Shown: positions 16,964 through 25,499 of the stretch, piece by piece
How positions within the stretch are numbered: the stretch's first letter is position 1
Layout of the letters: each line of letters opens with the position of its first letter
Assembly (NCBI RefSeq): GCF_014191425.1
Contig: NZ_JACHWP010000008.1
Location: 1 to 58,583 of the forward strand
DNA: 58,583 bases
Source of the DNA: Helcobacillus massiliensis
Lineage (GTDB): Bacteria; Actinomycetota; Actinomycetes; Actinomycetales; Dermabacteraceae
Reading direction: 5' to 3'
Translations under genes and position numbers: made by a program
Notes under the pieces: generated by a model
Databases searched by the model: none
What the model was told of the DNA's origin: nothing
Seen by the model: only the letters and a program-made list of their open reading frames with translations

Positions 16964-18199
16964 ATGACGCTCTGCGCCCACTTCGACCGCGGTGAATGCC
17001 GCTCCTGCACCCTCCTCCCCCAGCCGTACCCCGCGCAGCTGCAGGACAGGGACTCCCAGGTCAGGGGCCTGCTGGAGCCGTTCGGCGCGGGGACCGACGG
17101 GTGCTGGCTGCCGCCGATCGCCTCGGCGCCGGCCGGTTTCCGGACGAAGGCGAAGATGGTGGTCGCCGGCACCGCCGCGGACCCGATCCTGACTCTGCCG
17201 GGGGCTGAGGAGCCCGTCGGCCACTCCCCCGCCCCCTCGGTCTCCGCCGCTCCCGCGCCCGCCGGCGCAGCCGCTCCCGTGGACCTCGCGGACTGCCCGC
17301 TGTACCCGCCGATCATCCACGACGTCCTCGCCTCCGCCCGCGAGGTGATCCGCCGCGCCCAGATCCCGCCCTACTCGGTGGCGCGCCGGCGCGGCGAGGT
17401 GAAGTTCGTTCTCGTCACCGCCGCGGAGGATCAGGCGCTCGTCCGCTTCGTCCTGCGCAGCGATTCCGCTCTCGGCCGGCTGCGCGAGCACCTCGACAAG
17501 CTCGATCCGCGCGCCGTGGTGGTCAGCGCGAACATCCACCCGGAGCATGTGGCCCGCCTCGAAGGCGACGAGGAGATCCCACTGACCGAGCAGCGCGCCA
17601 TCACGATGCCGGTGGGGGATGTGCCGCTGCGGGTGCTGCCGCAGTCGTTCACGCAGACGAACACGGACGTTGCCGCGCAGCTGTACCGCCAGGTCGGCGA
17701 CTGGGCCGCCGAGCTCGTCGACGAGAACAGCGGCCCGAGCGGAGGGGCGGGCCTGCGGGCGTGGGACCTGTACTGCGGCGTCGGCGGGTTCGCCCTCCAT
17801 CTGGCGCAGCGCGGCGCCGTCGTCACCGGCGTGGAGATCTCCGCCGACGCGATCGACTCCGCCCGCGCCACCGCCGAGGCCCTCGGCCTCACCGACAGCA
17901 CCGGCTTCCATGTCGCGGACGCGACGGCGTGGGCGCGCGAGCAGGACCCGTCGGCCCTCCCCGACCTCGCGGTGGTGAACCCGCCGCGCCGCGGGCTCGG
18001 CCCCGACCTCACCGCCTACCTGGAGTCCGCGCCGATCCCCCACGTCATCTATTCGTCCTGCAGCCCGGCGAGCCTCGCCCGCGATCTCGCCGCGATGCCG
18101 TCGCTGCGCCTTGTGCGCGGCCGAGTCGTCGACATGTTCCCCCACACGCCGCACGCCGAAGTCGTCGTGCAGCTGACACGGAAGGAGAAGCGCGCATGA
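16964..18199 (+). CDS. rlmC: 23S rRNA (uracil-C5)-methyltransferase, RlmC/RumB type
   Basis: 411 residues. The N-terminal C4AHFDRGEC12RSC15 with a later Cys (DLADCPLYPP) is the [4Fe-4S] cluster of RlmC/RlmD enzymes. The C-terminal SAM domain has LYCGVGGFALHLA, VVNPPRRG and the catalytic YSSCSP Cys, with FPHTPHAEVVV at the end. It methylates a specific uracil of 23S rRNA. A Pro/Ala-rich insertion (about 83-100) carries the window's recurrent PVG phrase. The stop overlaps the asparaginase start as ATGA. Confidence 0.9.
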   Translation: MTLCAHFDRGECRSCTLLPQPYPAQLQDRDSQVRGLLEPFGAGTDGCWLPPIASAPAGFRTKAKMVVAGTAADPILTLPGAEEPVGHSPAPSVSAAPAPAGAAAPVDLADCPLYPPIIHDVLASAREVIRRAQIPPYSVARRRGEVKFVLVTAAEDQALVRFVLRSDSALGRLREHLDKLDPRAVVVSANIHPEHVARLEGDEEIPLTEQRAITMPVGDVPLRVLPQSFTQTNTDVAAQLYRQVGDWAAELVDENSGPSGGAGLRAWDLYCGVGGFALHLAQRGAVVTGVEISADAIDSARATAEALGLTDSTGFHVADATAWAREQDPSALPDLAVVNPPRRGLGPDLTAYLESAPIPHVIYSSCSPASLARDLAAMPSLRLVRGRVVDMFPHTPHAEVVVQLTRKEKRA

Positions 18200-19386
18200 C
18201 AGCGCAGCGCCGCGTCACGATCATCGCCCTCGGCGGCACCATCGCCATGGAGCAGGCAGCGCCCGGCGAGCACGCCGCCCCCGGCACGCCCGCACCCGTC
18301 GGCCCCGCCGGCTCCCCCGCCGCCGACTCCCCGGTGCCGGGCGTGGAGGTCACCCGCGTGCAGGTCGCGAACGTGGGCTCGCCGTCGCTGCGGTTCGAGC
18401 ACGTGCGCGCCGCCCTCATCGCCGCCGATGAGGCCGTCGAGGCGGGGGCCGACGGGGTCGTCCTCACCCACGGAACCGACACCCTCGAGGAGACCGCGTT
18501 CCTCCTGTCCCGCCTGTGGACGCGCGAGGAGCCCCTGGTGATCACCGGTGCGATGCGGCCGGCGAACGCCGCCGGTGCCGACGGGCCCGCCAACCTCCGT
18601 GACGCGGTCCTGACCGCCACCGCAGAGTCGGCGCGCGGCCTTGGGGTCCTCGCCGTGTTCGACTCCCACCTGCACCTCGGCGACCGCGTCACCAAGACCA
18701 GTTCCCGCAGCGTCACCGCCTTCGACTCGGTCCCCTCCGGGCCCATCGGCGTGGTGCATGCGGACGATGTGCGGCTGGTGTACCGGCCGACGGATGCCCC
18801 GCTGCGCCTGCTCGCCGGCACGGCGGCGCGGGATCTGCCGGAGGTGCTGCCGAGTGTGCCGATCATCGGAACGGGCCTCGGTGACGACACGACGATGCTC
18901 GACCTGATCGCGGCGAGCGTCGGCGCCGGTCCCACGGGCGCCGACGACGGCCCCGGGGCAGGGTCCGCGCAGCCGATGGCAGGGGCGGCGCAACCGCTGG
19001 CGGGGCCCGCGCGGCCGGTGGCCGGGGTCGTCATCAACGCCGCCGGGATGGGGCACGTCCCCGCCGGCCACATGGACCCGATCCGGTCGCTGATCAGCGC
19101 CGGCGTGCCCGTGGTGGTGTCCACGCGCATCCCAGAGGGCGGCACCTCCACCTACCACTACGCCTACCCCGGCAGCGAGGTCGATCTGATGGATGCCGGT
19201 GCCGTCATGGCGGGGGCTCTGAGCGCCCACAAGGCGCGCCTGCTGCTGCAGATGCTCCTCGCCGACGCCGCACAGGGCCCGTCGGCGCCGGCAGCACCCG
19301 CGGGCTCGGCGGCGCCGGCAGCACCGGCTGGCCTGCCCACCCTCGCCGATCTGCGCGCAGCGTTCGACGTCTTCAGCTACGAGTAA
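18196..19386 (+). CDS. L-asparaginase (bacterial type I/II fold)
   Basis: 396 residues. The first catalytic Thr is in IIALGGT15IAM, the second in LTHGTDTLEETAFLL, with GAMRPANAAGADGPANL and FDSHLHLGDRVTKTSS as further signatures. It hydrolyses asparagine to aspartate and ammonia; no signal peptide, so cytosolic. Two Ala/Pro/Gly-rich insertions (about 24-45 and 245-275) and a PAAPAGS tail segment interrupt the usual sequence. The ATG at 18196 overlaps the rlmC stop by four bases. Confidence 0.9.
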   Translation: MTAQRRVTIIALGGTIAMEQAAPGEHAAPGTPAPVGPAGSPAADSPVPGVEVTRVQVANVGSPSLRFEHVRAALIAADEAVEAGADGVVLTHGTDTLEETAFLLSRLWTREEPLVITGAMRPANAAGADGPANLRDAVLTATAESARGLGVLAVFDSHLHLGDRVTKTSSRSVTAFDSVPSGPIGVVHADDVRLVYRPTDAPLRLLAGTAARDLPEVLPSVPIIGTGLGDDTTMLDLIAASVGAGPTGADDGPGAGSAQPMAGAAQPLAGPARPVAGVVINAAGMGHVPAGHMDPIRSLISAGVPVVVSTRIPEGGTSTYHYAYPGSEVDLMDAGAVMAGALSAHKARLLLQMLLADAAQGPSAPAAPAGSAAPAAPAGLPTLADLRAAFDVFSYE

Positions 19387-19500
19387 CCCCCGGGGCCCCG
19401 TCGGCCCACGCCGCCCGGCCACCGCGCCCCGCGGTGCCCCGCCGCGCCCCGCCGCCGGCGCTCGTACCTCCCGGCCGACGGGTGCCGGCGACCGCGAGCA

Positions 19501-19557
19501 TTGGCGCATAGCGGCACACCGTTCCGTCTATGGAGCTGGTGCGCCGCTATGCGCCCA
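19501..19557. repeat. Palindromic element C, copy 1 (57 bp)
   Basis: Arms ttggcgcatagcggcacacc (19501-19520) and ggtgcgccgctatgcgccca (19538-19557) pair at 17-18 of 20 positions around a 17-nt centre. It lies between convergent asparaginase and fadB. The related copy is at 52821-52877. Confidence 0.75.
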
Positions 19558-19605
19558 CCGATGCGCGCGGTGACGTGAGTGGGTGGGCACACCGACCCAG
19601 CCGCG

Positions 19606-21723
19606 TCAGAGGAGGCCGCGCTGCCGCAGGTAGGTGCTGATGCCGCCGCGGTGCCGCGGGAAGCCAGCGCCGAGGATGAGCGCGAGGTCGATGTCCTCGA
19701 TCCGCTGCACCACGCCCTCGTCGACCATGCGGGTGATCTCGTCCGCGAGGCCCTTCTCGACCTCCTCGAGGAGCCGGTCACCGGTCTTCGGCCGCGGCTG
19801 GTCCGGCTCGCCCTCATTGGCGCGGGCGAAGACCTCGTCCACCTCGGCGCGCACGGGTGCGGGCGGGCGGTGGCCCTCCTCCGTGAACCGCTCCCCCGCC
19901 TCCGCCATGGCGTGCAGGCCGCGCGAGGCGTGGAACCGTTCGGGGCCCTCCTTGTCCACCATCACCTGGCCAACGTGGTCGGCCACGGCGAGGCCCACCA
20001 TGTCCAGCAGGGTGAGGGGACGCATCGGCAGGCCGAGGGCGTCGAGGGACTCATCGACCTTCTGGGCGGAGGCACCGGCGTCGATCGCGGACAGCACCGT
20101 GCCGAGCATGCGGAACAGGAGGCGGTTGACGATGAATCCGGGGGCGTCGGCGGAGTCCACGGCGAACTTCCGCATCCGTCGGACCACTTCGCGGCCGGTG
20201 GCGAGGGTGGTCTCGTCGGTGGCGTCGGTGTGGATGACCTCCACGAGCGGCATCTTCGCAACGGGGTTGAAGAAGTGCAGGCCCACCACGCGCTCGGGGT
20301 GGTCGAGCTTCGAGGACATCTCGGTGACGGAGAGGCTCGAGGTGTTGGTGACGAGCAGGGCATCGGCCTCCAGGACGTCCTCGAGTTCCGCGAAGACGGA
20401 CTGCTTGATGCCCATGACTTCGGGGACGGCTTCGAGGACGAGGTCGGCGCCGCGCAGGTCCTCGAGATCCGTGGTGGCGGAGAGGAGCTCGGCGGCGTCC
20501 GCATCGCCGGCGTCGGTGAGGATGCGCTGGGCGTTCGCGAGGCCCTTCGCGGCGATGGCGTCGTCGAGATCGCGCATGATGACGGGGACGCGCAGGCCGC
20601 GGGCGAGCTGCGCGGCGATCTGGGAGGCCATCAGGCCTGCGCCGGCCACGCCCACCTTCGTGATGTCCTTCGCGCCCTCGATCGGGGTGCGGGACGGCTT
20701 GCCGCGGCGGAGCAGTTCAGCGGCATGGAGGGCGCCTTCGGCTGCGGGGGTCTGCGCGAGCTCCACGATCGCGTCGGCTTCGCGGGCGAGGGCGTCCTCG
20801 AGGGTGGAGTCGAGCAGCTGGGTGACGAGGGTGAGCACGCGCAGGGTGGCGGGCGCGCCCTGCGCGTCGCGGACGCGGGCGAGCCTCTCCCGCTTCTTCA
20901 GCGCCTCCACCAGGGCCTTCGCGCGGTCCGAGTCGGCGGCGGGGAGTGGTTCGGCGCGGTCGGCGGCGGCACCGGCCGCGGCGGCGCTGTCGCCGGCATC
21001 TGCGGCGCGGTCGGCGCCGTCGGCGGAGTCTGCGGCGCTGCTGCGGCTGTCCGGGCCGACGGCGCCGGACACACCAGGGTTCTCGGCGACGTAGTCGAGA
21101 GCGGCGTCGAGGTCATCGACGAGGGCGAGGACCACGCCGCGCTCCAGGGCGGTCTGTGCGTCCATCGTGCGGTCCTTCGCGGGCTCGTCCACGATGATCG
21201 TGAGGGCGTCCTCGGGGTCGATGAGGGCGGGCAGAAGGGTGGTGCCGCCCCAGCCGGGGAGGATGCCGAGGCTGGTTTCGGGCAGTCCGATGCCCTTCAC
21301 CTGGGGGCCGGCTGTGCGGATCGAGGCCATCAGGGCGGTTTCGAGGCCGCCGCCGAGAGCGGCGCCGTTGATGTGGGCGAGGACGGGGACGTCCACGGTG
21401 CGCAGGAGCACCTGCAGCCCGTGCATCTTCCGCGTCATGTCGCGGATGACCTCGGGGTCGGTGCCGGCGGCGAACATGGCGAGGTCAGCACCGGCGAGGA
21501 AGATGCGGTCCTCGCCGGTGAGGGCGATGGCGCGGATGTCGCCGTTTCCGGCGGCGGCGACGGCCTGGGCGACGGCTTCGACGAGGTTGTCCACCGACTG
21601 CCGGCCGAGCGTGGCGGGTTTGGGGCCGCCGGCGCGGGCGGTGATCACGCCGACGGGGCCGAGCGTCGCGTGGTCGCGGACCTCGTAGTCGAAGGCGGTG
21701 ACCTGTTCGGTGTAGTTCGTCAT
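19606..21723 (-). CDS. fadB: FadB-type bifunctional enoyl-CoA hydratase/3-hydroxyacyl-CoA dehydrogenase
   Basis: 705 residues. The N-terminal crotonase half has GAALGGGLETALMA (oxyanion hole) and LPETSLGILPGWGGT (catalytic Glu). A Ser/Asp/Ala-rich linker (about 218-265) separates it from the dehydrogenase half, with GVAGAGLMASQIA for NAD, NTSSLSV and LHFFNPVAKMPLVEV (catalytic His). It performs the hydration and first oxidation steps of fatty-acid beta-oxidation. GAGGAGG precedes the ATG. The promoter region shares a 22-bp palindrome with the fadA operon. Confidence 0.92.
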   Translation of the reverse strand: MTNYTEQVTAFDYEVRDHATLGPVGVITARAGGPKPATLGRQSVDNLVEAVAQAVAAAGNGDIRAIALTGEDRIFLAGADLAMFAAGTDPEVIRDMTRKMHGLQVLLRTVDVPVLAHINGAALGGGLETALMASIRTAGPQVKGIGLPETSLGILPGWGGTTLLPALIDPEDALTIIVDEPAKDRTMDAQTALERGVVLALVDDLDAALDYVAENPGVSGAVGPDSRSSAADSADGADRAADAGDSAAAAGAAADRAEPLPAADSDRAKALVEALKKRERLARVRDAQGAPATLRVLTLVTQLLDSTLEDALAREADAIVELAQTPAAEGALHAAELLRRGKPSRTPIEGAKDITKVGVAGAGLMASQIAAQLARGLRVPVIMRDLDDAIAAKGLANAQRILTDAGDADAAELLSATTDLEDLRGADLVLEAVPEVMGIKQSVFAELEDVLEADALLVTNTSSLSVTEMSSKLDHPERVVGLHFFNPVAKMPLVEVIHTDATDETTLATGREVVRRMRKFAVDSADAPGFIVNRLLFRMLGTVLSAIDAGASAQKVDESLDALGLPMRPLTLLDMVGLAVADHVGQVMVDKEGPERFHASRGLHAMAEAGERFTEEGHRPPAPVRAEVDEVFARANEGEPDQPRPKTGDRLLEEVEKGLADEITRMVDEGVVQRIEDIDLALILGAGFPRHRGGISTYLRQRGLL

Positions 21724-21756
21724 TGTCGGCGTCCTCCTCGGCGCTCACAGGTATCC

Positions 21757-21778
21757 GGTACTCCCGGTTGCAGGTACC
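21757..21778 (-). promoter_or_regulatory. Operator-like palindrome of the fadB promoter
   Basis: GGTAC-N12-GTACC, 34 bp before the fadB start, with flanks CAGGTAT and TGTGGCGCA. The same arms, spacing and most of the centre recur at 28057-28078 before fadA. A shared fatty-acid (TetR-type) repressor site is likely. Confidence 0.7.
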
Positions 21779-21805
21779 AGTGTGGCGCATGAGGCTGGAC
21801 CGCCG

Positions 21806-22702
21806 CTACCCCGTGCCGCCCTCCCCCGCGCCGCGCTCGCCGCTGCCCCTCGGCGACGCGCTCCCCTGCTGGCCCTCGCCGCGCTCCCCCGCTGCCCGCA
21901 GGAGCTCCTCGAAGCGGGAGCGGCTGAGCGTCACGGAATCCTCCGCGTCGTCTGCCCGATCGGTGCCGACGAAGTCCTCCACGAACGGCGTCTGCGCCGA
22001 CGCCAGTACGGCATCCGTCGGCCCCTCCGCGACCAGACGGCCGCCTTCGATGACGGCCACGCGGTCCGCGAGCGCGAGCACGTCCAGCACATCGTGGGTG
22101 ACGAGCAGCGCTGTGGTGCCGGCGAGGCGGGCCCGCAGCAGGCGGCGCATCGCCGGGGCGAGGGCGGCGTCGAGCGCGGCGAGGGGCTCGTCGAGCAGGA
22201 CGAGGTCGGGGTCGGTGGCCAGCGCACGGGCCAGGGCGATGCGCTGCGCCTGGCCGCCGGAGACCTGGTGCGGGCGGCGGCCGGCGAAGTCACCGCAGCC
22301 GACGGCCTCCAGCTCCTCGCGGGCCCGGGCGCGCGGCCGGCGCACACCGTGGGCCCGCATGCCGAACTCCACGTTCGCCAGCACGCTCATGTGGGGGAAG
22401 AGCAGGGCGCGCTGTTCGAGGCAGCCGAGGCGCCGGCGGTGGGCCGGCAGGCCGGTGAGATCGCGGTCGCCGAGGGTGACAGTAGAGCCGTGGCCGGTGA
22501 GGGTTCCGGCGAGGACATCGATCGTGGTGGTCTTGCCGGCTCCGTTCGGGCCGATCAGCGCGAGGGTGGTGCCGAGCGGCCAGGTGAGGTCGAGGTCCAC
22601 GGCGCGGTCGGGGACGCGGGCGCGGACGTGGACGGCGGGGCCGACGGGGGCCGCGGCGCCGTCGGGGCGGGCGGGATCCACGGCGCCGACGGAGTCAGTC
22701 AT
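21806..22702 (-). CDS. modC: Molybdate ABC transporter ATP-binding protein
   Basis: 298 residues. Walker A GPNGAGKTTT, signature SGGQAQRIALARAL, Walker B LVLLDEPLAALD and switch His in LLVTHD. No C-terminal TOBE domain is visible; instead a Gly/Glu-rich tail follows, so molybdate sensing may lie in the separate TOBE protein upstream. It powers uptake with ModB and ModA. The start overlaps modB by eight bases; order regulator-modA-modB-modC. Confidence 0.85.
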   Translation of the reverse strand: MTDSVGAVDPARPDGAAAPVGPAVHVRARVPDRAVDLDLTWPLGTTLALIGPNGAGKTTTIDVLAGTLTGHGSTVTLGDRDLTGLPAHRRRLGCLEQRALLFPHMSVLANVEFGMRAHGVRRPRARAREELEAVGCGDFAGRRPHQVSGGQAQRIALARALATDPDLVLLDEPLAALDAALAPAMRRLLRARLAGTTALLVTHDVLDVLALADRVAVIEGGRLVAEGPTDAVLASAQTPFVEDFVGTDRADDAEDSVTLSRSRFEELLRAAGERGEGQQGSASPRGSGERGAGEGGTG

Positions 22703-23477
22703 GGCTGCTCCTCACCTGCAGCCGCATGGAGATGCCGACCACGACCGCGGCGACGCCGAGGAGGATCGCGGCGAGCGCCATGGAGAGTTCGGAGTCGGAT
22801 TCGCGCAGCAGGTAGATCTCCAGCGGCACGGTCCGCGTCACGCCCTGCAGGGAGCCCGCGAACGTGATGGTGGCACCGAATTCGCCGAGCGACCGCGCGA
22901 ATGCGAGGGCGGTGCCGGAGGCGATGGCGGGCAGCACGGTCGGCAGCGTGACGCGGAGGAATGTGCGGGTGGGGCCGGCGCCGAGCAGGGCGGCGGCCCG
23001 CTCGAGCCGGCGGTCCGAGGCGCGGATCGCCCCTTCCAGCGCCACGATCAGGAACGGCAGGGACACGAACACCTGCGCGATCACAACGGCGATGGTGGTG
23101 AAGCCGATCTGCAGTCCGAAGGCGTCGAGCTTCTCGCCGATGAGGCCGCGCCGGCCCAGGGTCACCAGCAGCGCCATACCGGCCACCACGGGCGGCAGCA
23201 CCATCGGCACGGTCACCAGGGTGCGCGCCCAGGGCGTCCACCAGGCGCGGGAGCGGGCGAGGATGTGCGCGGCGGGGATGCCGAGCAGCATCACCACGAC
23301 GGTGGAGGCCAGGCAGGTGCGGATGCTGAGTCCGAGGGCGTCACGGGCGGTGGGCCGGGCGAGCAGTTCCGGGATCTGCGACCACGACACGGTGGCGAGC
23401 AGACCCGCCAGGGGGATCACGAGGATGCCGAGGGCGAGGGCGAACGGCGCCCACGCCCACGCCGGCGGCCGGGTCAC
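22695..23477 (-). CDS. modB: Molybdate ABC transporter permease
   Basis: 260 residues with five to six membrane segments and the EAA loop GATITFAGSLQGVTRTVPLEIYLL typical of ModB/CysT permeases. The VPMVLPPVVAGMALL segment is also characteristic. It forms the membrane channel. The stop overlaps modC and the start overlaps modA by four bases. Confidence 0.9.
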   Translation of the reverse strand: MTRPPAWAWAPFALALGILVIPLAGLLATVSWSQIPELLARPTARDALGLSIRTCLASTVVVMLLGIPAAHILARSRAWWTPWARTLVTVPMVLPPVVAGMALLVTLGRRGLIGEKLDAFGLQIGFTTIAVVIAQVFVSLPFLIVALEGAIRASDRRLERAAALLGAGPTRTFLRVTLPTVLPAIASGTALAFARSLGEFGATITFAGSLQGVTRTVPLEIYLLRESDSELSMALAAILLGVAAVVVGISMRLQVRSSHD

Positions 23478-24265
23478 TGGACGCCGAACCCGTAGGAGCG
23501 CAGGAGGTTCTGCCCCTTCTCACCGGTGAGGTCCGAGATGAACGCACGGGCGGCCGACGGGTTCTTCGCCTCCGCCGTCACCGCGACCCAATAGGTGCTG
23601 GGGTGCTCGCTCGCGGCGGGGATCGGGAAGGTCTTCACCGTGTCTCCGGCGTTCTTGGCGTCGGTGCGGTACACCAGGCCGGCGTCGGCTTCGCCGCTGG
23701 TGACGGCGCCGAGCACGTTCGTCACGGAGGTCTCCTCGGACACGGGCCTGAGGTCGAGGCCGGCGGTGTCCGCGACCTTCAGGGAGGCGGCTCCGCACGG
23801 CACGGACTTCTCGCACACCACGAGGCGGGTGCCGTTCAGGGAGTCATCGAAGCCGGTGATGCCGGCGGGGTTGTCCGCGGGGGTGACGAGCACGAGCTCG
23901 TTCGTGGCGATCTGCTGCGGTTCCCCATCGAGGAGGCCGGCCTTCTCGGCGGCGCGCATGGTGCGCTCGTCCGCGGTGACGAGGACGTCCGCGGGGGCGC
24001 CCTGCTTGATCTGCTCCACGAGCCCGGAGGAGCCGTCGAACGAGAAGGACTCCTGCACGGCGGTGGAGTCGGCGAACTCCTCGAACGGGGCGGTCAGGGA
24101 TGCGGCGGCGAACACGGTGACGGGCTGGGCGCCGTCGGACGCACCGGAGCCGTCGGCGCTGGACCCGCCGGCGGATCCGCAGGCGGTGAGGGCGAGGGCG
24201 GCGGTGGCGGCGAGGGCAGCAGCTGCGCGGATGGGGAGGGCGGGATGAGCGGGGCGGAGAGTCAC
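23474..24265 (-). CDS. modA: Molybdate-binding lipoprotein
   Basis: 263 residues. Lipoprotein signal ALAATAALALTAC, then VTVFAAASLTAPFEEF, SFDGSSGLVEQIKQGAPADVLVTAD and ETSVTNVLGAVTSGEADAGLVY, the ordered ModA blocks that hold molybdate or tungstate. It delivers the oxyanion to ModB. It overlaps its upstream regulator and downstream modB by four bases each. Confidence 0.92.
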   Translation of the reverse strand: MTLRPAHPALPIRAAAALAATAALALTACGSAGGSSADGSGASDGAQPVTVFAAASLTAPFEEFADSTAVQESFSFDGSSGLVEQIKQGAPADVLVTADERTMRAAEKAGLLDGEPQQIATNELVLVTPADNPAGITGFDDSLNGTRLVVCEKSVPCGAASLKVADTAGLDLRPVSEETSVTNVLGAVTSGEADAGLVYRTDAKNAGDTVKTFPIPAASEHPSTYWVAVTAEAKNPSAARAFISDLTGEKGQNLLRSYGFGVQ

Positions 24266-24678
24266 AGGAGGGCCTTTTCGATCTGAACATCGGTGGACTT
24301 CACCAGGGCGGAGGCGACGGAGCCGACGTCGAGGCCGAGCTGGTCAACAGCGTCCGTGGTGATGACGGAGACGACGTGGAACGGCCCGGCCTGCAGCTCC
24401 ACCTGGCTGAGCACGTCGCCGCGGCGCAGCGCCACGACGAGGCCGGTGAAGCGGTTGCGGGCCGATCGGGTGCCGGCGCGGTCGTCGAGCGCGCCTGCGC
24501 TGGCGGCGGCGGACTCCGCGGTGTCACTGGCGAGGCGTGCGAGGTCAGCGCCGTCCACGACCTTCACCCCGGCGCTGTCCTTGGCAGCGCTGAGGCGGCC
24601 CTGGTCGATCCAGCGGCGCACGGTGTCGTCGCTGACGCCGAGCAGAGCGGCTGCACGGGATATCCGAATCTGCGTCAT
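24262..24678 (-). CDS. HTH-TOBE molybdate-responsive regulator
   Basis: 138 residues. The N-terminal MerR/excisionase-like HTH (RISRAAALLGVSDDTVRRWIDQGRL) is joined to a C-terminal TOBE/Mop domain (ARNRFTGLVVALRRGDVLSQVEL, VSVITTDAVDQLGL). TOBE domains bind molybdate, so this is a compact ModE analogue that senses the transported anion. First gene of the mod operon. A 9-bp inverted repeat directly before the start suggests autoregulation. Confidence 0.8.
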   Translation of the reverse strand: MTQIRISRAAALLGVSDDTVRRWIDQGRLSAAKDSAGVKVVDGADLARLASDTAESAAASAGALDDRAGTRSARNRFTGLVVALRRGDVLSQVELQAGPFHVVSVITTDAVDQLGLDVGSVASALVKSTDVQIEKALL

Positions 24679-24679
24679 A

Positions 24680-24709
24680 ACTCCGCAGTCTACACCGCAT
24701 CTGCGGAGT
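24680..24709 (-). promoter_or_regulatory. Inverted repeat at the mod operon start, candidate operator
   Basis: Perfect arms actccgcag / ctgcggagt with a 12-nt centre, ending one base before the start codon. It overlaps the TAGACT -10-like hexamer, so binding would block transcription. Confidence 0.6.
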
Positions 24710-24751
24710 CAACGTGGGGCCGGAGTCCGCGTTGGCGGATACGCCACCGCG

Positions 24752-25153
24752 TCAGGCCTCCGCGAAGACGGTTCGCACGAGACCAGCCGAGAGGACAACC
24801 CGGTCCGCCGTCACGAGCTGGGCTCGATGCCGTATCGCATGGGAGACGATCATGCGGTCGAAGGGGTCCCGGTGATCCCACGAAAGGGCTCCCGCGAGGA
24901 TCATGTCCTCGCCCGTCAGAGGAATCTCGAGGATCCGAGCCTCCTGGAGGAGCTGACTCCACGACTGCAGGACCGGTTCACCGGCGAGTTTTCCCACTCG
25001 CGTTCTTTGGGCGATCTCGAACGCGGAGGCCGCGGACACCACAAGCCGGTTCTCCGCCTTCTGGAGCTCCTCGCGGAGCTCAGCCTTCACACGCCCCGGG
25101 GAACCGAGCAGCCAGAGAAGCACATGGGTGTCGAGAAGATACGTCACTCCCAC
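24752..25153 (-). CDS. PIN-domain toxin of a type II toxin-antitoxin pair
   Basis: 133 residues. PIN acidic residues are visible in YLLDTHVLLWLL, SAASAFEIA, DHRDPFDRMIV and VTADRVVL. PIN toxins are Mg2+-dependent RNases. The start overlaps the antitoxin stop by ten bases, so the pair is translationally coupled. Confidence 0.88.
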   Translation of the reverse strand: MGVTYLLDTHVLLWLLGSPGRVKAELREELQKAENRLVVSAASAFEIAQRTRVGKLAGEPVLQSWSQLLQEARILEIPLTGEDMILAGALSWDHRDPFDRMIVSHAIRHRAQLVTADRVVLSAGLVRTVFAEA

Positions 25154-25371
25154 AGAGCAGCCTCGGACTCATCCATGGGTGCGCCGAAATCGTCGCTCAC
25201 GGAAATGAGCCCCTCAAGCTGACCAAAGCTTCGCGTGTCGCCGCTCGCCACCGGGACAAGGACGGCTCGGGGTCGATGCGCTCGTGCGATCACAACCGAC
25301 TCACCGGCCTCCGCTCGGGCCACGAGCGCTGACAGCTGCGCTTTGGCTTCCGCAATGTTGTACACAGTCAT
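25144..25371 (-). CDS. Phd/YefM-type antitoxin
   Basis: 75 residues, starting MTVYNIAEAKAQLSALVARA with GESVVIARAHRPRAVLVPV, the Phd/YefM DNA-binding domain. The C-terminal SDDFGAPMDESEAALWE would wrap the toxin. A longer frame to 25485 runs through the operator and is rejected. It probably represses its own operon at the perfect palindrome just upstream. Confidence 0.88.
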   Translation of the reverse strand: MTVYNIAEAKAQLSALVARAEAGESVVIARAHRPRAVLVPVASGDTRSFGQLEGLISVSDDFGAPMDESEAALWE

Positions 25372-25383
25372 GCCACCATGATT

Positions 25384-25408
25384 CCTTGACCAACTGAGTT
25401 GGTCAAGG
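25384..25408 (-). promoter_or_regulatory. Palindromic operator of the toxin-antitoxin operon
   Basis: Perfect 11-bp arms ccttgaccaac / gttggtcaagg around tga, 13 bp before the antitoxin start, with TTGACC inside each arm. Confidence 0.8.
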
Positions 25409-25499
25409 TTCAGGTCAGGGCTGTTCGCAGTGAAGGGCACGACACATGGAGCCCCTCCCGGAGCCACGCGAACGCCCTGGGCCACGCGAGCACGCTGGC